A stretch of DNA of 64,000 bases from Mycobacterium yunnanensis (GTDB taxonomy: Bacteria > Actinomycetota > Actinomycetes > Mycobacteriales > Mycobacteriaceae). This document shows, in pieces, positions 16,475-25,065 of the stretch. The translations under genes were made by a program, and so were the position numbers. The notes under the pieces are model-generated. The model did not search any database and was not told the origin of the DNA. It was given only the letters and a program-made list of their open reading frames with translations. The stretch is taken from contig NZ_JACKVK010000015.1 in the NCBI RefSeq assembly GCF_025823185.1, positions 1 to 64,000 of the forward strand, read 5' to 3'. Each line of letters starts with the position of its first letter. The first letter of the stretch is position 1.

Positions 16475-17653
16475 ATGCTTCGAATCGGGTTGAGCGGCGG
16501 CATCGGCGCCGGAAAGTCAACGGTCTCATCGACGTTCAACGAACTGGGTGGCATCGTCGTCGATGGTGACGTCATCGCTCGCGAGGTCGTCGAGCCCGGC
16601 ACGGAGGGATTGGCCGCGCTGGTGGAGGCCTTCGGGTCGGAGATTCTGCTGCCCGACGGCGCGCTGAACCGGCCGGCGCTGGCAGCCATCGCCTTTCCCG
16701 ACGACGAGAAGCGAAAGACCCTCAACGGAATCGTGCATCCGCTGGTCGGCACACGGCGCGCCGAATTGATCGAGGCCGCCCCGTCCGACGCCGTGATCGT
16801 CGAGGACATCCCACTGCTGGTGGAGTCCCAGATGGCGTCGCTCTTTCCGCTGGTGGTCATAGTGCACGCCGACCCCGAGGTTCGGCTCCGTCGCCTCATC
16901 GAGCACCGCGGCTTCAGCGAGGCCGACGCCCGCGCCCGTATCGCCGCCCAAGCCAGCGAGGAGCAGCGCCGCGCGGTAGCCGACGTGTGGCTGGACAACT
17001 CCGGCAGCGCCGAGGACCTGTCGGCGGCCGCGCGCGAACTCTGGCACGAGCGCATCGCCCCGTTCGCCCGCAACGTCCGGGAGTCCACGCCCGCGCGGTC
17101 GCTACCCAAGTTGGTCACCGCCGATCCGACGTGGCCCGACCAAGCCGCCCGCATCCTGGCCCGGCTCCGCACCGCCTGCGGGCACCACGCGATACGCGTC
17201 GACCACATCGGGTCGACCGCCGTCCCCGGTCTCGACGCCAAGGACGTGATCGACGTCCAGGTGACGGTGGCATCCCTGGACGTGGCCGACGAGCTCGCCG
17301 ACGCACTGCTGGCGGCTGGTTATCCGCGGGTCGACGGGGTCACCGACGACGTGGCGCACACCGACGACACCTCGGTGTGGCGCAAGCGCCTGCATGCCTC
17401 CGGAGATCCCGGTCGGCCGACCAACGTGCACCTGCGGGTCGACGGTTGGCCCAATCAGCGGTTCGCCCTGCTGTTCCGCGACTGGCTGATCGCCGAGGCG
17501 GACGTGCGGGCGGAGTACCTGTCCGTCAAACGCGCCTCGACGGCCGAAGGGCCCGAAACCACCGACGACTACGCCGAGGCCAAGGAACCGTGGCTGGCCG
17601 ACGCGTACGTCCGGGCCGGGGGATGGGCCGACGCCACGGGCTGGCGGCCCTGA
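16475..17653 (+). CDS. coaE: Dephospho-CoA kinase fused to a GrpB/UPF0157 domain
   Basis: A 392-residue two-domain protein. Residues 1 to about 200 are dephospho-CoA kinase, the last step of CoA synthesis: P-loop GLSGGIGAGKST, DGDVIAREVVEPG, and the lid IEHRGFSEADARARIAAQ. Residues about 205-392 form a GrpB/UPF0157 nucleotidyltransferase-like domain (IRVDHIGSTAVPGLDAKDVIDVQV). This fusion is typical of mycobacteria, where the second domain is reported to aid folding or regulate the kinase. It starts at ATG 16475. Confidence 0.97.
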   Translation: MLRIGLSGGIGAGKSTVSSTFNELGGIVVDGDVIAREVVEPGTEGLAALVEAFGSEILLPDGALNRPALAAIAFPDDEKRKTLNGIVHPLVGTRRAELIEAAPSDAVIVEDIPLLVESQMASLFPLVVIVHADPEVRLRRLIEHRGFSEADARARIAAQASEEQRRAVADVWLDNSGSAEDLSAAARELWHERIAPFARNVRESTPARSLPKLVTADPTWPDQAARILARLRTACGHHAIRVDHIGSTAVPGLDAKDVIDVQVTVASLDVADELADALLAAGYPRVDGVTDDVAHTDDTSVWRKRLHASGDPGRPTNVHLRVDGWPNQRFALLFRDWLIAEADVRAEYLSVKRASTAEGPETTDDYAEAKEPWLADAYVRAGGWADATGWRP

Positions 17654-17660
17654 GCCGAGA

Positions 17661-18242
17661 TCAGCCGGCGGGCGCCGGAGCGGGCGCGTCTGGCGCCGGA
17701 GGAGCTGGAGCAGGCGCGGGGTCGTCGATGGGGGCGGTGTTGCCCGTCGGGAAGTTGGTCACGGTGCCGCAACTCAGCACGCCGTAGCCGGGATCGTTGT
17801 GCTGCGGCGTGAGCCGCGGTGCGACGAACTGGTCGGCCTCGGCGATGATCTGGTCGTTGGCCAAGATCTCGCAGTGCAGGCTGGCCGAGTACGGCCACTG
17901 GATGGCGACCTGCATGCCGGCGTCTCGGGCATTGGTCACCACGCCGGTCGCCTCGAACGTCCGGCCGGGCACCATCGTGGGAGTCGCCGTGTTCACCTGG
18001 CCGTCGGCGATGGCGTAGCTGATGGTGGCACCCCGCGACACGCCGTCCACCCGGGCCCGGTAGACGACGTTGTAGGGGCCTGGCCCAAGGTCGGCCGTGG
18101 CGTCCGGGGGTGGTGCGGGCGCGTCGGCGGACTGACCGGTGACGTCGGGGTCCGCGAGGGCAACGGCGGGCAGCAGCTGGGCGCCCAGCAGCAGGGCCAC
18201 CGCCGCCGAGCAAGCCACCAGCCCACACTTAGTCAAGCTCAT
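17661..18242 (-). CDS. Secreted Pro/Ala-rich protein of unknown function
   Basis: A 193-residue protein beginning MSLTKCGLVACSAAVALLL, a Sec signal peptide cut probably after VALA. The central 110 residues form a beta-rich domain (YNVVYRARVDGVSRGATISY ... ASLHCEILANDQII ... GVLSCGTVTNF) with two Cys that may form a disulfide. It recalls the soluble part of MmpS-type proteins, but this is a weak impression. Pro/Ala-rich tails flank the domain at both ends. It is convergent with coaE, seven bases apart, and lies 11 bases downstream of the DUF402 gene on the same strand. Confidence 0.75.
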   Translation of the reverse strand: MSLTKCGLVACSAAVALLLGAQLLPAVALADPDVTGQSADAPAPPPDATADLGPGPYNVVYRARVDGVSRGATISYAIADGQVNTATPTMVPGRTFEATGVVTNARDAGMQVAIQWPYSASLHCEILANDQIIAEADQFVAPRLTPQHNDPGYGVLSCGTVTNFPTGNTAPIDDPAPAPAPPAPDAPAPAPAG

Positions 18243-18253
18243 AAACCGGGACT

Positions 18254-18856
18254 TTACGCCGCCCTCCAGGTGAGGGCCATTTCGAGGTGCGCCAGCCACG
18301 CGTCGACGTCGTAACCGTTGGCCGCGAGACCGTCGATCGCCAACGCCGCCGTCGCGACCGCCGCGGCGGCGGCTTCGGTCGAGAGGAGCCCTTCGCGCAC
18401 CGCCGCGAACAGTTCGTCGACGTCGAGGAGATCGACCCCGGTGCCGGTCCGGACCACCAGGTCGAGGTAGTGGTCCTCGGTCCGCCACACGTCGCCGTCG
18501 ACGACGATCGGCCCGACGTCGAGGTAGAAGTCCTGGGCGCGTTCGTAGCCAGGACTGAAGTGGAAGACGGAGATTCGTATGCTCAGCGACGGCAGCAACC
18601 ACGATTCGAGGTAGTGGAACTGTGCCCGACCGGGCGTCGGACGCGCCATGTACAGACCCCAGGGGCGCACGTCGTAGACGTCCACCGCACGCACGATGCC
18701 CTTGGGGTCGGTGTTGGTGCGCGCGGCGACGTCGAAGGTCTCTCGCTTCGGGGGGTGGATTCGGCCAGCGTAATGCCCTGGGAAGAGAACTTGTCGGTGG
18801 TTGGTTCTAACCTGGTGAACATGGCTTTCGCTACCGAATATCCAGTCGTCGCCCAC
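18254..18856 (-). CDS. DUF402-family protein with an uncertain or damaged 5' end
   Basis: The translated core from about 18757 to 18254 is a DUF402 protein: HPPKRETFDVAARTNTDPKG, then RPWGLYMARPTPGRAQFHYL and VWRTEDHYLDLVVRTGTGVD. DUF402 proteins include nucleoside-phosphate phosphatases that use a Tyr/Asp-lined metal site; here HYLDLVV is that segment. No ATG, GTG or TTG lies where the family normally starts, just before HPPK. The first in-frame canonical start is GTG 18856, inside uvrB and across its promoter. The sequence CTGGCCGAATCCACCC would read MAEIHPP with one base change and one inserted A, so the start may have been lost. Confidence 0.7.
   Translation of the reverse strand: MGDDWIFGSESHVHQVRTNHRQVLFPGHYAGRIHPPKRETFDVAARTNTDPKGIVRAVDVYDVRPWGLYMARPTPGRAQFHYLESWLLPSLSIRISVFHFSPGYERAQDFYLDVGPIVVDGDVWRTEDHYLDLVVRTGTGVDLLDVDELFAAVREGLLSTEAAAAAVATAALAIDGLAANGYDVDAWLAHLEMALTWRAA
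18791..18813 (+). promoter_or_regulatory. uvrB promoter of the RecA-independent (PafBC-type) DNA-damage class
   Basis: TTGTCGGTG at 18791-18799, an 8-base spacer, and TAACCT at 18808-18813 fit the published mycobacterial pattern TTGTCRGTG-N8-TAnnnT exactly. Transcription would begin about 18820, so the uvrB message starting at ATG 18821 may be leaderless. Confidence 0.85.
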
Positions 18857-20983
18857 TCGGAGTACCGAGCGGTCGACGACGTCGTGCGCGTGGGCGGCGA
18901 CTTCCAGGTCGTCAGCGAGCACTCTCCCGCCGGCGACCAGCCCACGGCCATCGCCGAGCTGGAACGCCGCATCAACGCCGGCGAACGCGACGTGGTCCTG
19001 CTGGGTGCCACGGGCACCGGCAAGTCGGCGACCACGGCGTGGCTCATCGAAAAGCTGCAGCGGCCCACCCTGGTGATGGCGCCGAACAAGACGCTGGCCG
19101 CGCAGCTGGCCAATGAGCTTCGAGACATGCTGCCCAACAACGCCGTCGAGTACTTCGTGTCGTACTACGACTACTACCAACCCGAGGCGTACATCGCCCA
19201 GACCGACACCTACATCGAGAAGGACAGCTCGGTCAACGACGACGTCGAACGCCTGCGGCACTCCGCGACCCACAACCTGCTGTCGCGACGCGACGTCGTG
19301 GTGGTGGCGTCGGTGTCGTGCATCTACGGTCTCGGTACGCCGCAGTCCTATCTGGACCGCTCCGTCGAACTGACCGTGGGTGACGAGGTGCCGCGCGACG
19401 CCCTGCTGCGACTCCTCGTCGACGTGCAGTACACCCGCAACGACATGGCGTTCACCCGGGGCTCGTTCCGGGTGCGCGGCGACACCGTGGAGATCATCCC
19501 CAGTTACGAGGAACTGGCCGTGCGGATCGAGTTCTTCGGCGACGAGATCGAGGCGCTCTACTACATGCACCCGCTGACCGGGGACGTGGTGCGCAAGGTC
19601 GACTCACTGCGCGTGTTTCCGGCCACCCACTACGTGGCGGGTCCCGAGCGGATGGCCCTTGCGATCGCCAGCATCGAGAAGGAGCTCGAGGAGCGTCTCG
19701 CCGAGCTCGAGGGCCAAGGCAAACTGCTTGAGGCGCAACGGCTTCGGATGCGGACGAATTACGACCTCGAGATGATGAAGCAGGTCGGATTCTGCTCGGG
19801 CATCGAGAACTACTCGCGTCACATCGACGGCCGCGGCCCGGGTACGGCACCGGCGACCCTCCTGGACTACTTCCCGGAGGACTTCCTGATGGTCATCGAC
19901 GAGTCGCACGTCACCGTGCCGCAGATCGGCGGCATGTACGAAGGCGACATGTCGCGCAAGCGCAACCTGGTCGACTTCGGCTTCCGGCTGCCGTCGGCCG
20001 TGGACAACCGACCGCTGACCTGGGAGGAGTTCGCCGACCGGGTCGGGCAGACGGTGTATCTGTCGGCGACCCCGGGGCCGTACGAGCTCAGCCAGTCCGG
20101 CGGCGAGTTCGTCGAGCAGGTCATCCGGCCGACCGGTCTGGTCGACCCGGAGGTCGTCGTGAAGCCGACCAAGGGGCAGATCGACGATCTCATCGGTGAG
20201 ATCCGCAAGCGCACCGAACTCGACGAGCGCGTGCTGGTCACCACGTTGACCAAGAAGATGGCCGAAGACCTCACCGACTACCTTCTCGAACTCGGCATTC
20301 GAGTGCGCTACCTGCACTCCGAGGTGGACACGCTGCGTCGCGTGGAGTTGTTGCGCCAGTTGCGGCTCGGTGAGTACGACGTGCTGGTCGGCATCAACCT
20401 GCTCCGCGAGGGCCTCGACTTGCCGGAGGTCTCCCTGGTCTCGATCCTCGACGCCGACAAGGAGGGCTTCCTGCGGTCGGCGCGAAGCCTGATCCAGACG
20501 ATCGGTCGCGCGGCGCGCAACGTGTCCGGCGAGGTGCACATGTACGCCGACAAGATGACCGACTCGATGAAGCAGGCCATCGACGAGACCGACCGTCGCC
20601 GGGCCAAGCAGATTGCCTACAACCTGGAACACGGCGTCGACCCGCAGCCGCTGCGGAAGAAGATTGCCGACATCCTGGATCAGGTGTACCGCGAGGCGGA
20701 CGACACCGATGCCACCGTGGACGTCGGCGGGTCCGGTCGCAACGCCTCCCGCGGTCGGCGCGCACAGGGCGAACCCGGTCGCGCGGTCAGTTCGGGCATC
20801 GTCGAGGGGCGCGACACGAAGAACATGCCGCGCGCGGAACTGGCCGATCTCATCAAGGAGATGACGGCCCAGATGATGACCGCCGCGCGTGATCTGCAGT
20901 TCGAGCTGGCGGGCCGCATTCGCGACGAGATTGCCGACCTGAAGAAGGAGTTGCGCGGCATGGACGCCGCGGGCTTGAAGTAG
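18821..20983 (+). CDS. uvrB: Excinuclease ABC subunit B
   Basis: A 720-residue UvrB. The Walker A is GATGTGKSATT, followed by the beta-hairpin region (YYDYYQPEAYIAQTDTYIEKD), the DEAD-like VIDESHVTVPQIGG, helicase motifs V and VI (GINLLREGLDLPEVSLV; QTIGRAARN) and a C-terminal UVR domain (ADLIKEMTAQMMTAARDLQF) for UvrA/UvrC contact. It verifies lesions in nucleotide excision repair. The ATG at 18821 agrees with the leaderless promoter position; the frame is open far upstream without family similarity. Confidence 0.98.
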   Translation: MAFATEYPVVAHSEYRAVDDVVRVGGDFQVVSEHSPAGDQPTAIAELERRINAGERDVVLLGATGTGKSATTAWLIEKLQRPTLVMAPNKTLAAQLANELRDMLPNNAVEYFVSYYDYYQPEAYIAQTDTYIEKDSSVNDDVERLRHSATHNLLSRRDVVVVASVSCIYGLGTPQSYLDRSVELTVGDEVPRDALLRLLVDVQYTRNDMAFTRGSFRVRGDTVEIIPSYEELAVRIEFFGDEIEALYYMHPLTGDVVRKVDSLRVFPATHYVAGPERMALAIASIEKELEERLAELEGQGKLLEAQRLRMRTNYDLEMMKQVGFCSGIENYSRHIDGRGPGTAPATLLDYFPEDFLMVIDESHVTVPQIGGMYEGDMSRKRNLVDFGFRLPSAVDNRPLTWEEFADRVGQTVYLSATPGPYELSQSGGEFVEQVIRPTGLVDPEVVVKPTKGQIDDLIGEIRKRTELDERVLVTTLTKKMAEDLTDYLLELGIRVRYLHSEVDTLRRVELLRQLRLGEYDVLVGINLLREGLDLPEVSLVSILDADKEGFLRSARSLIQTIGRAARNVSGEVHMYADKMTDSMKQAIDETDRRRAKQIAYNLEHGVDPQPLRKKIADILDQVYREADDTDATVDVGGSGRNASRGRRAQGEPGRAVSSGIVEGRDTKNMPRAELADLIKEMTAQMMTAARDLQFELAGRIRDEIADLKKELRGMDAAGLK

Positions 20984-21003
20984 GCGCAGGCGACACGCTT
21001 GAT

Positions 21004-21029
21004 CTCAACCGTGGTTGAGCTCGTACGGT
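21004..21029 (+). promoter_or_regulatory. Dyad operator and -10 element in front of the MFS efflux gene
   Basis: CTCAACCGTGGTTGAG at 21004-21019 has 7-base arms. Read as CTCAA-N6-TTGAG it matches the half-sites and spacing of SoxR/MerR-type boxes. TACGGT at 21024-21029 is a TAnnnT -10 placed for a leaderless start at GTG 21036. A dyad just upstream of a -10 is the usual place for a MerR-type activator. No merR gene is in the window. Confidence 0.45.
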
Positions 21030-21035
21030 GAACCG

Positions 21036-22451
21036 GTGACTCAGACGGACGACACGCAGAGCGACGTTCCGGCCGCGGGCTGGCGCGAGCTGCTCGGGCC
21101 ACGGCACCTCGGCGCGTCGACCGTGCTGGCCGGCGGTGTCGCGCTGTACGCCACCAACGAGTTCCTCACGATCAGCCTGATGCCAAACGCCGTGGCCGAG
21201 ATCGGTGGTCAACGCCTCTACGCCTGGGTGACGACGGTGTACCTCGTCGCGTCGGTCGTCGCGGCGACCACGGTGAGTTCGGTGCTCACCAGACTGGGAC
21301 CACGCGGGGCCTATCTCAGCGGCCTCGGCGTGTTCGCGGTCGGCAGCGTGTGGTGTGCGGTGGCACCCAGCATGGAGATGCTGCTCCTGGGGCGCGTGGT
21401 GCAAGGCGCGGCGGGCGGCCTGCTCGCGGGCTTGGGCTACGCGGTCATCAACACCGCTCTGCCGCAGGCGTTGTGGACGAAGGCGTCGGCGCTGGTGTCG
21501 GCCATGTGGGGCGTCGGAACGGTGGTGGGGCCGGCCGCCGGCGGTCTGTTCGCGCAATTCAGTTCGTGGCGTTGGGCTTTCGGCGTGCTGGCCGTGTTGA
21601 CCGTGGCGATGGCGGCTCTGGTCCCGTTCGCATTACCCGGGCGCGCGGCCGGGGTCGAACGGCCTGCCGCCGACCGCATCCCTGTGTGGTCGTTGGCATT
21701 GCTCGGTGCAGCAGCCCTGGCGATCAGCGTCGCGGGTATTGCCCGCAACGTCGCGGTGACCGGCGGGCTCCTCGTGCTCGGGGTGGTCCTGGTCGTCGTC
21801 TTCTTGGTGGTGGACCGCAGCACGACGGCGTCGGTGCTGCCGCCCACGGCATTCCGACCCGGTCCGCTGAAGTGGGTCTACCTGACGCTCGGCATGCTGA
21901 TGGCCGCCACGATGACCGACATGTACGTGCCGCTGTTCGGTCAGCGGCTGGCGCACCTGACGCCGGTGGCGGCCGGCTTCCTCGGCGTGTCGCTGTCGGT
22001 GGGGTGGACCGTCGGCGAGATCGCCAGCGCCTCGCTGACCAAGGTCCGGGTGATCGTCGCGACCGTGGCGGGTGCGCCATTGCTGATGGCCTGCGGTCTG
22101 GCGATTGCCGCGGTGAGCCAGGTCGAGGACGCCTCGGTCGTGCTCGTCGCGGTCTGGGTACTGGCGTTGCTGATCGCCGGCACGGGCATCGGTGTTGCGT
22201 GGCCGCATCTCTCGGCGTGGGCGATGGGCAGCAGTGACGACCCGTCCGAAGGTCGCACCGCGGCGGCGGCGATCAACACCGTTCAACTGATCTGCGGTGC
22301 GTTCGGAGCCGGGGTCGCCGGCGTGGTCGTCAACCTGACCGACCGCGGAGACGCGACCGCGGCGAGATGGCTGTTCGCGTCGATGGCGGTGCTGGCGGCG
22401 CTCGGGTGCGTGGCCTCCTACCGGGCCAGCCGCGGCCGGACGACCGTCTAG
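21036..22451 (+). CDS. MFS drug-efflux transporter, counterpart of Rv1634
   Basis: A 471-residue transporter with about 14 predicted membrane segments. It shows GGVALYATNEFLTISLMP at the first helix, the drug:H+ antiporter motif region GRVVQGAAGGLLAGLGYAV, and GVGTVVGPAAGGLFAQ (motif C type). Similarity to Rv1634, a multidrug efflux pump of M. tuberculosis, is high from memory and lengths agree. The start is GTG 21036; a TTG seven codons earlier exists but overlaps the operator dyad. Confidence 0.92.
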   Translation: MTQTDDTQSDVPAAGWRELLGPRHLGASTVLAGGVALYATNEFLTISLMPNAVAEIGGQRLYAWVTTVYLVASVVAATTVSSVLTRLGPRGAYLSGLGVFAVGSVWCAVAPSMEMLLLGRVVQGAAGGLLAGLGYAVINTALPQALWTKASALVSAMWGVGTVVGPAAGGLFAQFSSWRWAFGVLAVLTVAMAALVPFALPGRAAGVERPAADRIPVWSLALLGAAALAISVAGIARNVAVTGGLLVLGVVLVVVFLVVDRSTTASVLPPTAFRPGPLKWVYLTLGMLMAATMTDMYVPLFGQRLAHLTPVAAGFLGVSLSVGWTVGEIASASLTKVRVIVATVAGAPLLMACGLAIAAVSQVEDASVVLVAVWVLALLIAGTGIGVAWPHLSAWAMGSSDDPSEGRTAAAAINTVQLICGAFGAGVAGVVVNLTDRGDATAARWLFASMAVLAALGCVASYRASRGRTTV

Positions 22452-22513
22452 TCTGAGGTTGCCCGAACGGCAATGCGCTAGGCGGGCGAGAGGCTCTCGG
22501 CCACACTGGTGCG

Positions 22514-22975
22514 ATGACCGACAACGGGCCACCACGCACCGGCAACACCGAGGTGCAGACGCTACGGGGATTCTTGGACTACCTCCGGACGTCCATCATC
22601 GGCAAGGTCGAGGGCGCGCCCGAACCGGACGTTCGCACCGCACAGGTGCCCTCGGGCACCAACCTGCTCGGGCTCCTGAACCACGTCACGACCGTCGAAC
22701 GGTGGATCTTCCTCGGCGACCACGTATCCGACTGGCCTGGAACCTTTCAGGCAGCCAGCGAGGACGGCGTCGACGACGTCGTCGAGCGCTACAGATCCGT
22801 GATCCACAAAGTGAACGACATGCTCGACGGCTTCACTGACCTCGACGCGCCGGTGCCGGGACGGGACTCACCCAGCCTCCGCTGGGCGCTCACCCACATG
22901 ATCGAGGAAATCGGCCGCCACGCGGGTCACGCCGACATCCTGCGCGAGTTGATCGACGGGGCGACGGGCCGGTGA
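22514..22975 (+). CDS. DinB-like / DUF664 protein
   Basis: A 153-residue four-helix protein of the DinB/DUF664 type. The family metal ligands are His residues in LLNHVTTVERWIF and in MIEEIGRHAGHADILREL, spaced as expected for a Ni/Zn site. Relatives in actinobacteria include mycothiol-dependent enzymes, but specific activity cannot be assigned. It follows the MFS gene by 62 bases and converges with the MgtC gene. Confidence 0.85.
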   Translation: MTDNGPPRTGNTEVQTLRGFLDYLRTSIIGKVEGAPEPDVRTAQVPSGTNLLGLLNHVTTVERWIFLGDHVSDWPGTFQAASEDGVDDVVERYRSVIHKVNDMLDGFTDLDAPVPGRDSPSLRWALTHMIEEIGRHAGHADILRELIDGATGR

Positions 22976-22979
22976 CGCT

Positions 22980-23684
22980 CTAGTCCGGATCGTCGTCGAG
23001 CTGCCGAATGGCGGTGACACCGTCGATGCGGGCGAGCAGATTGGGTGCGTTGAGGATGCCGTTGCCGGACAGCGTCAACAGCACCCCGCCGGTGGGGTCG
23101 GCCTCGAGCTCCGCGAGCTGCCAGTTGCGACGCTCGCATGCCTGTAGCAGCGCGGTCATGACGCCACGCCCCTCGTCGTAGGTGACGTGCACCCGGATCG
23201 ATCCGCTCAGCCGGTTGGCCAGCCGGCGGGCCAGCGGCATGAAGCCGAGGATGATGAGGAAGTGCATGGCGGTGACGGTGCACGCGAGCAACAGCAGGCC
23301 CGAGCCGGCGGCCATGCCGATCGCCGCGGACTCCCACACCGCGGCCGCCGTCGTCAGGCCGTGTACCGAACCGCGCCGGAAGATGATGATTCCCGCACCG
23401 AGAAAGCCGATGCCGGAGACGATTTGGGCCGCCACACGGGACGGGTCCACCACGACGAGCCCGTCGACGAGAACGTCCTGAAACCCGTACTTGCTGACCA
23501 GGAGGATGAGTGCCGCCGCGGTGCCGACGATCGTCTGGGTTCGCAGTCCTGCACTCTTGCCCTGGATCTCGCGTTCCAGTCCGATGAGCGCGGTCAGACC
23601 GAAGGCGACGAACAACTCGACGATTTGCCGGGTGCCTTGCCCGGGGCCGCCGAAGAAGGGCGGATCCGCCAGCCAGAGATGCAT
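22980..23684 (-). CDS. MgtC/SapB-family membrane protein
   Basis: A 234-residue protein. The N-terminal membrane half has the family motifs GLTALIGLEREIQGKSAGLR and RVAAQIVSGIGFLGAGIIIF, then a C-terminal ACT-like cytoplasmic domain (VHVTYDEGRGVMTALLQACE). MgtC proteins modulate F-type ATP synthase and magnesium homeostasis and are needed for intracellular survival in several pathogens; this one may be a general housekeeping paralogue. Start at ATG 23684; the longer upstream frame has no family character. Confidence 0.88.
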   Translation of the reverse strand: MHLWLADPPFFGGPGQGTRQIVELFVAFGLTALIGLEREIQGKSAGLRTQTIVGTAAALILLVSKYGFQDVLVDGLVVVDPSRVAAQIVSGIGFLGAGIIIFRRGSVHGLTTAAAVWESAAIGMAAGSGLLLLACTVTAMHFLIILGFMPLARRLANRLSGSIRVHVTYDEGRGVMTALLQACERRNWQLAELEADPTGGVLLTLSGNGILNAPNLLARIDGVTAIRQLDDDPD

Positions 23685-23772
23685 GCGGACAAGGTATCGC
23701 GAGGCACGGAAGCGATCACGGCGATTCAAACGGTTGGGCGCAGCGCGTCGCGGTGGCAATGTCATGGACAAC

Positions 23773-23843
23773 GCGGGTGTGGCTGAGTGGCTAGGCACCG
23801 GCCTGCAAAGCCGTTTACACGGGTTCGATTCCCGTCATCCGCT
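23773..23843 (+). tRNA. tRNA-Cys (GCA)
   Basis: A 71-nt cloverleaf with acceptor GCGGGTG/CATCCGC (one G-T pair), anticodon loop CTGCAAA giving GCA, and T arm CGGGTTCGATTCCCG. CCA is not encoded. It sits in the gap between the MgtC gene and the thioesterase gene. Confidence 0.96.
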
Positions 23844-23912
23844 CGCGTCGGGGCACGGTGTTCGCCATGCCCCCAACTCTCCGACCGTGTGGGCTACGGC
23901 AAGATGCGGCCG

Positions 23913-24799
23913 ATGAGCTCCTTCACGCCGTCGCTGGCCGACATCGTCGCGACGCTTCACGTCGACCAGATCGGTCCCGACGACTTCGTCGCCACGCAGC
24001 TCGACAACCCCGCCCACCACATCGTCGGTGGTCACATCGCGGGCCAAGCGCTGATGGCCGCCAGCCGCACGGCACCGGGACGAGACCCGCACAGCATTCA
24101 CGTCTATTACATCCGGGCCGGGGACGCCCGCCGGCCGGTGGACTTCCACGTCATGCGCGCCCGCGACGGTGGCACCCTCTCGACTCGGCAGATCGTCGCG
24201 CGCCAGGACGGCGAGGTTCTGCTGGAGGCCCTTGCCTCCTTCAGCACACCGCTGGACGGTCTGGACTATCACGGGCCCATACCCGACGTCCCGGCGCCCG
24301 AGTCGCTGCTCGGGGCTCGCGAGCAACTGGCCGACTACGCCGACGAACTCGGGGGTTACTGGGTGCGCCCCATCCCTTCGAGTTGCGCTACGTGGACCCG
24401 CCGCCACGGCTGGCCCAAGAGCTGCCCGAGCCGTCCCCGCGTATTCGGTTGTGGTGGAGGCCATCCACGCCGGTCATCGACGACGCCGACAGCGCGGAGG
24501 TCCTGCACAGCTGCCTGTTGACCTACGTCACCGGCACGACGATGCTCGAGACCGCCGTCACCATGCGGCGAACCACGCAGGCCACGTCCTACAACGCGCT
24601 GATCGACCACGCACTCTGGTTCCACCGGCCGGTCGACCTCAGCGACTGGGTGTTGTCGGACCAGTTGTCGCCGAGCGGAATTGGCGGGCGCGGACTGGCG
24701 ACGGCCACGATGTACAACCGCACGGGGGAGCTGGTGTGCGTCGCCACGCAGGAGCTGTACTTCGGCCGGCCTCGGACCGGTCAGCCGTCGACCGGGTGA
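23913..24799 (+). pseudogene. TesB-like acyl-CoA thioesterase, broken by a one-base frameshift
   Basis: Two overlapping frames together encode one complete TesB-type double-hotdog thioesterase of about 295 residues. The first frame gives the N-terminal hotdog (HHIVGGHIAGQALMAASRT, then HSIHVYYIRAGDARRPVDF) up to GGYWVRP near 24370. The second frame continues HPFELRYVDPPPRLAQELPE and the C-terminal hotdog (HALWFHRPVDLSDWVLSDQ ... GELVCVATQEL). Adding one C to the CCCC run at 24368-24371 joins them without loss. Left as is, the first frame ends at 24521 with an unrelated tail. TesB hydrolyses medium/long acyl-CoA. It may be real decay or a homopolymer sequencing error. Confidence 0.88.
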
Positions 24800-25065
24800 T
24801 CCGCGGCGAATCATCATGAGCGTCAACGACTTTGCCAGCGGGTATCGGCCGCGATGATTCAGGTCACTTCCCACACCCGAGTGCGACGGGGACCGTCGCC
24901 GTCGTACGGGGTAGGTTTGCTCACCACCGCGGCCGGGGCCACGTTCGCCGACGCTACGATCATCGTCGGACTACACGCGCCATCCGTCTGATTCGCCCCC
25001 TGTTCGCTGAACTTCGGGTTACTGTCTCGGATGGCTTGGCAATCAACCCCCTGGGAGGGCTTCGA

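Noticed and set aside
24800..25065. Extended N-terminus or small gene before the USP
   Set aside because: The frame is open from 24832 but USP similarity begins at 25066 with a good ribosome site; upstream codons look non-coding.
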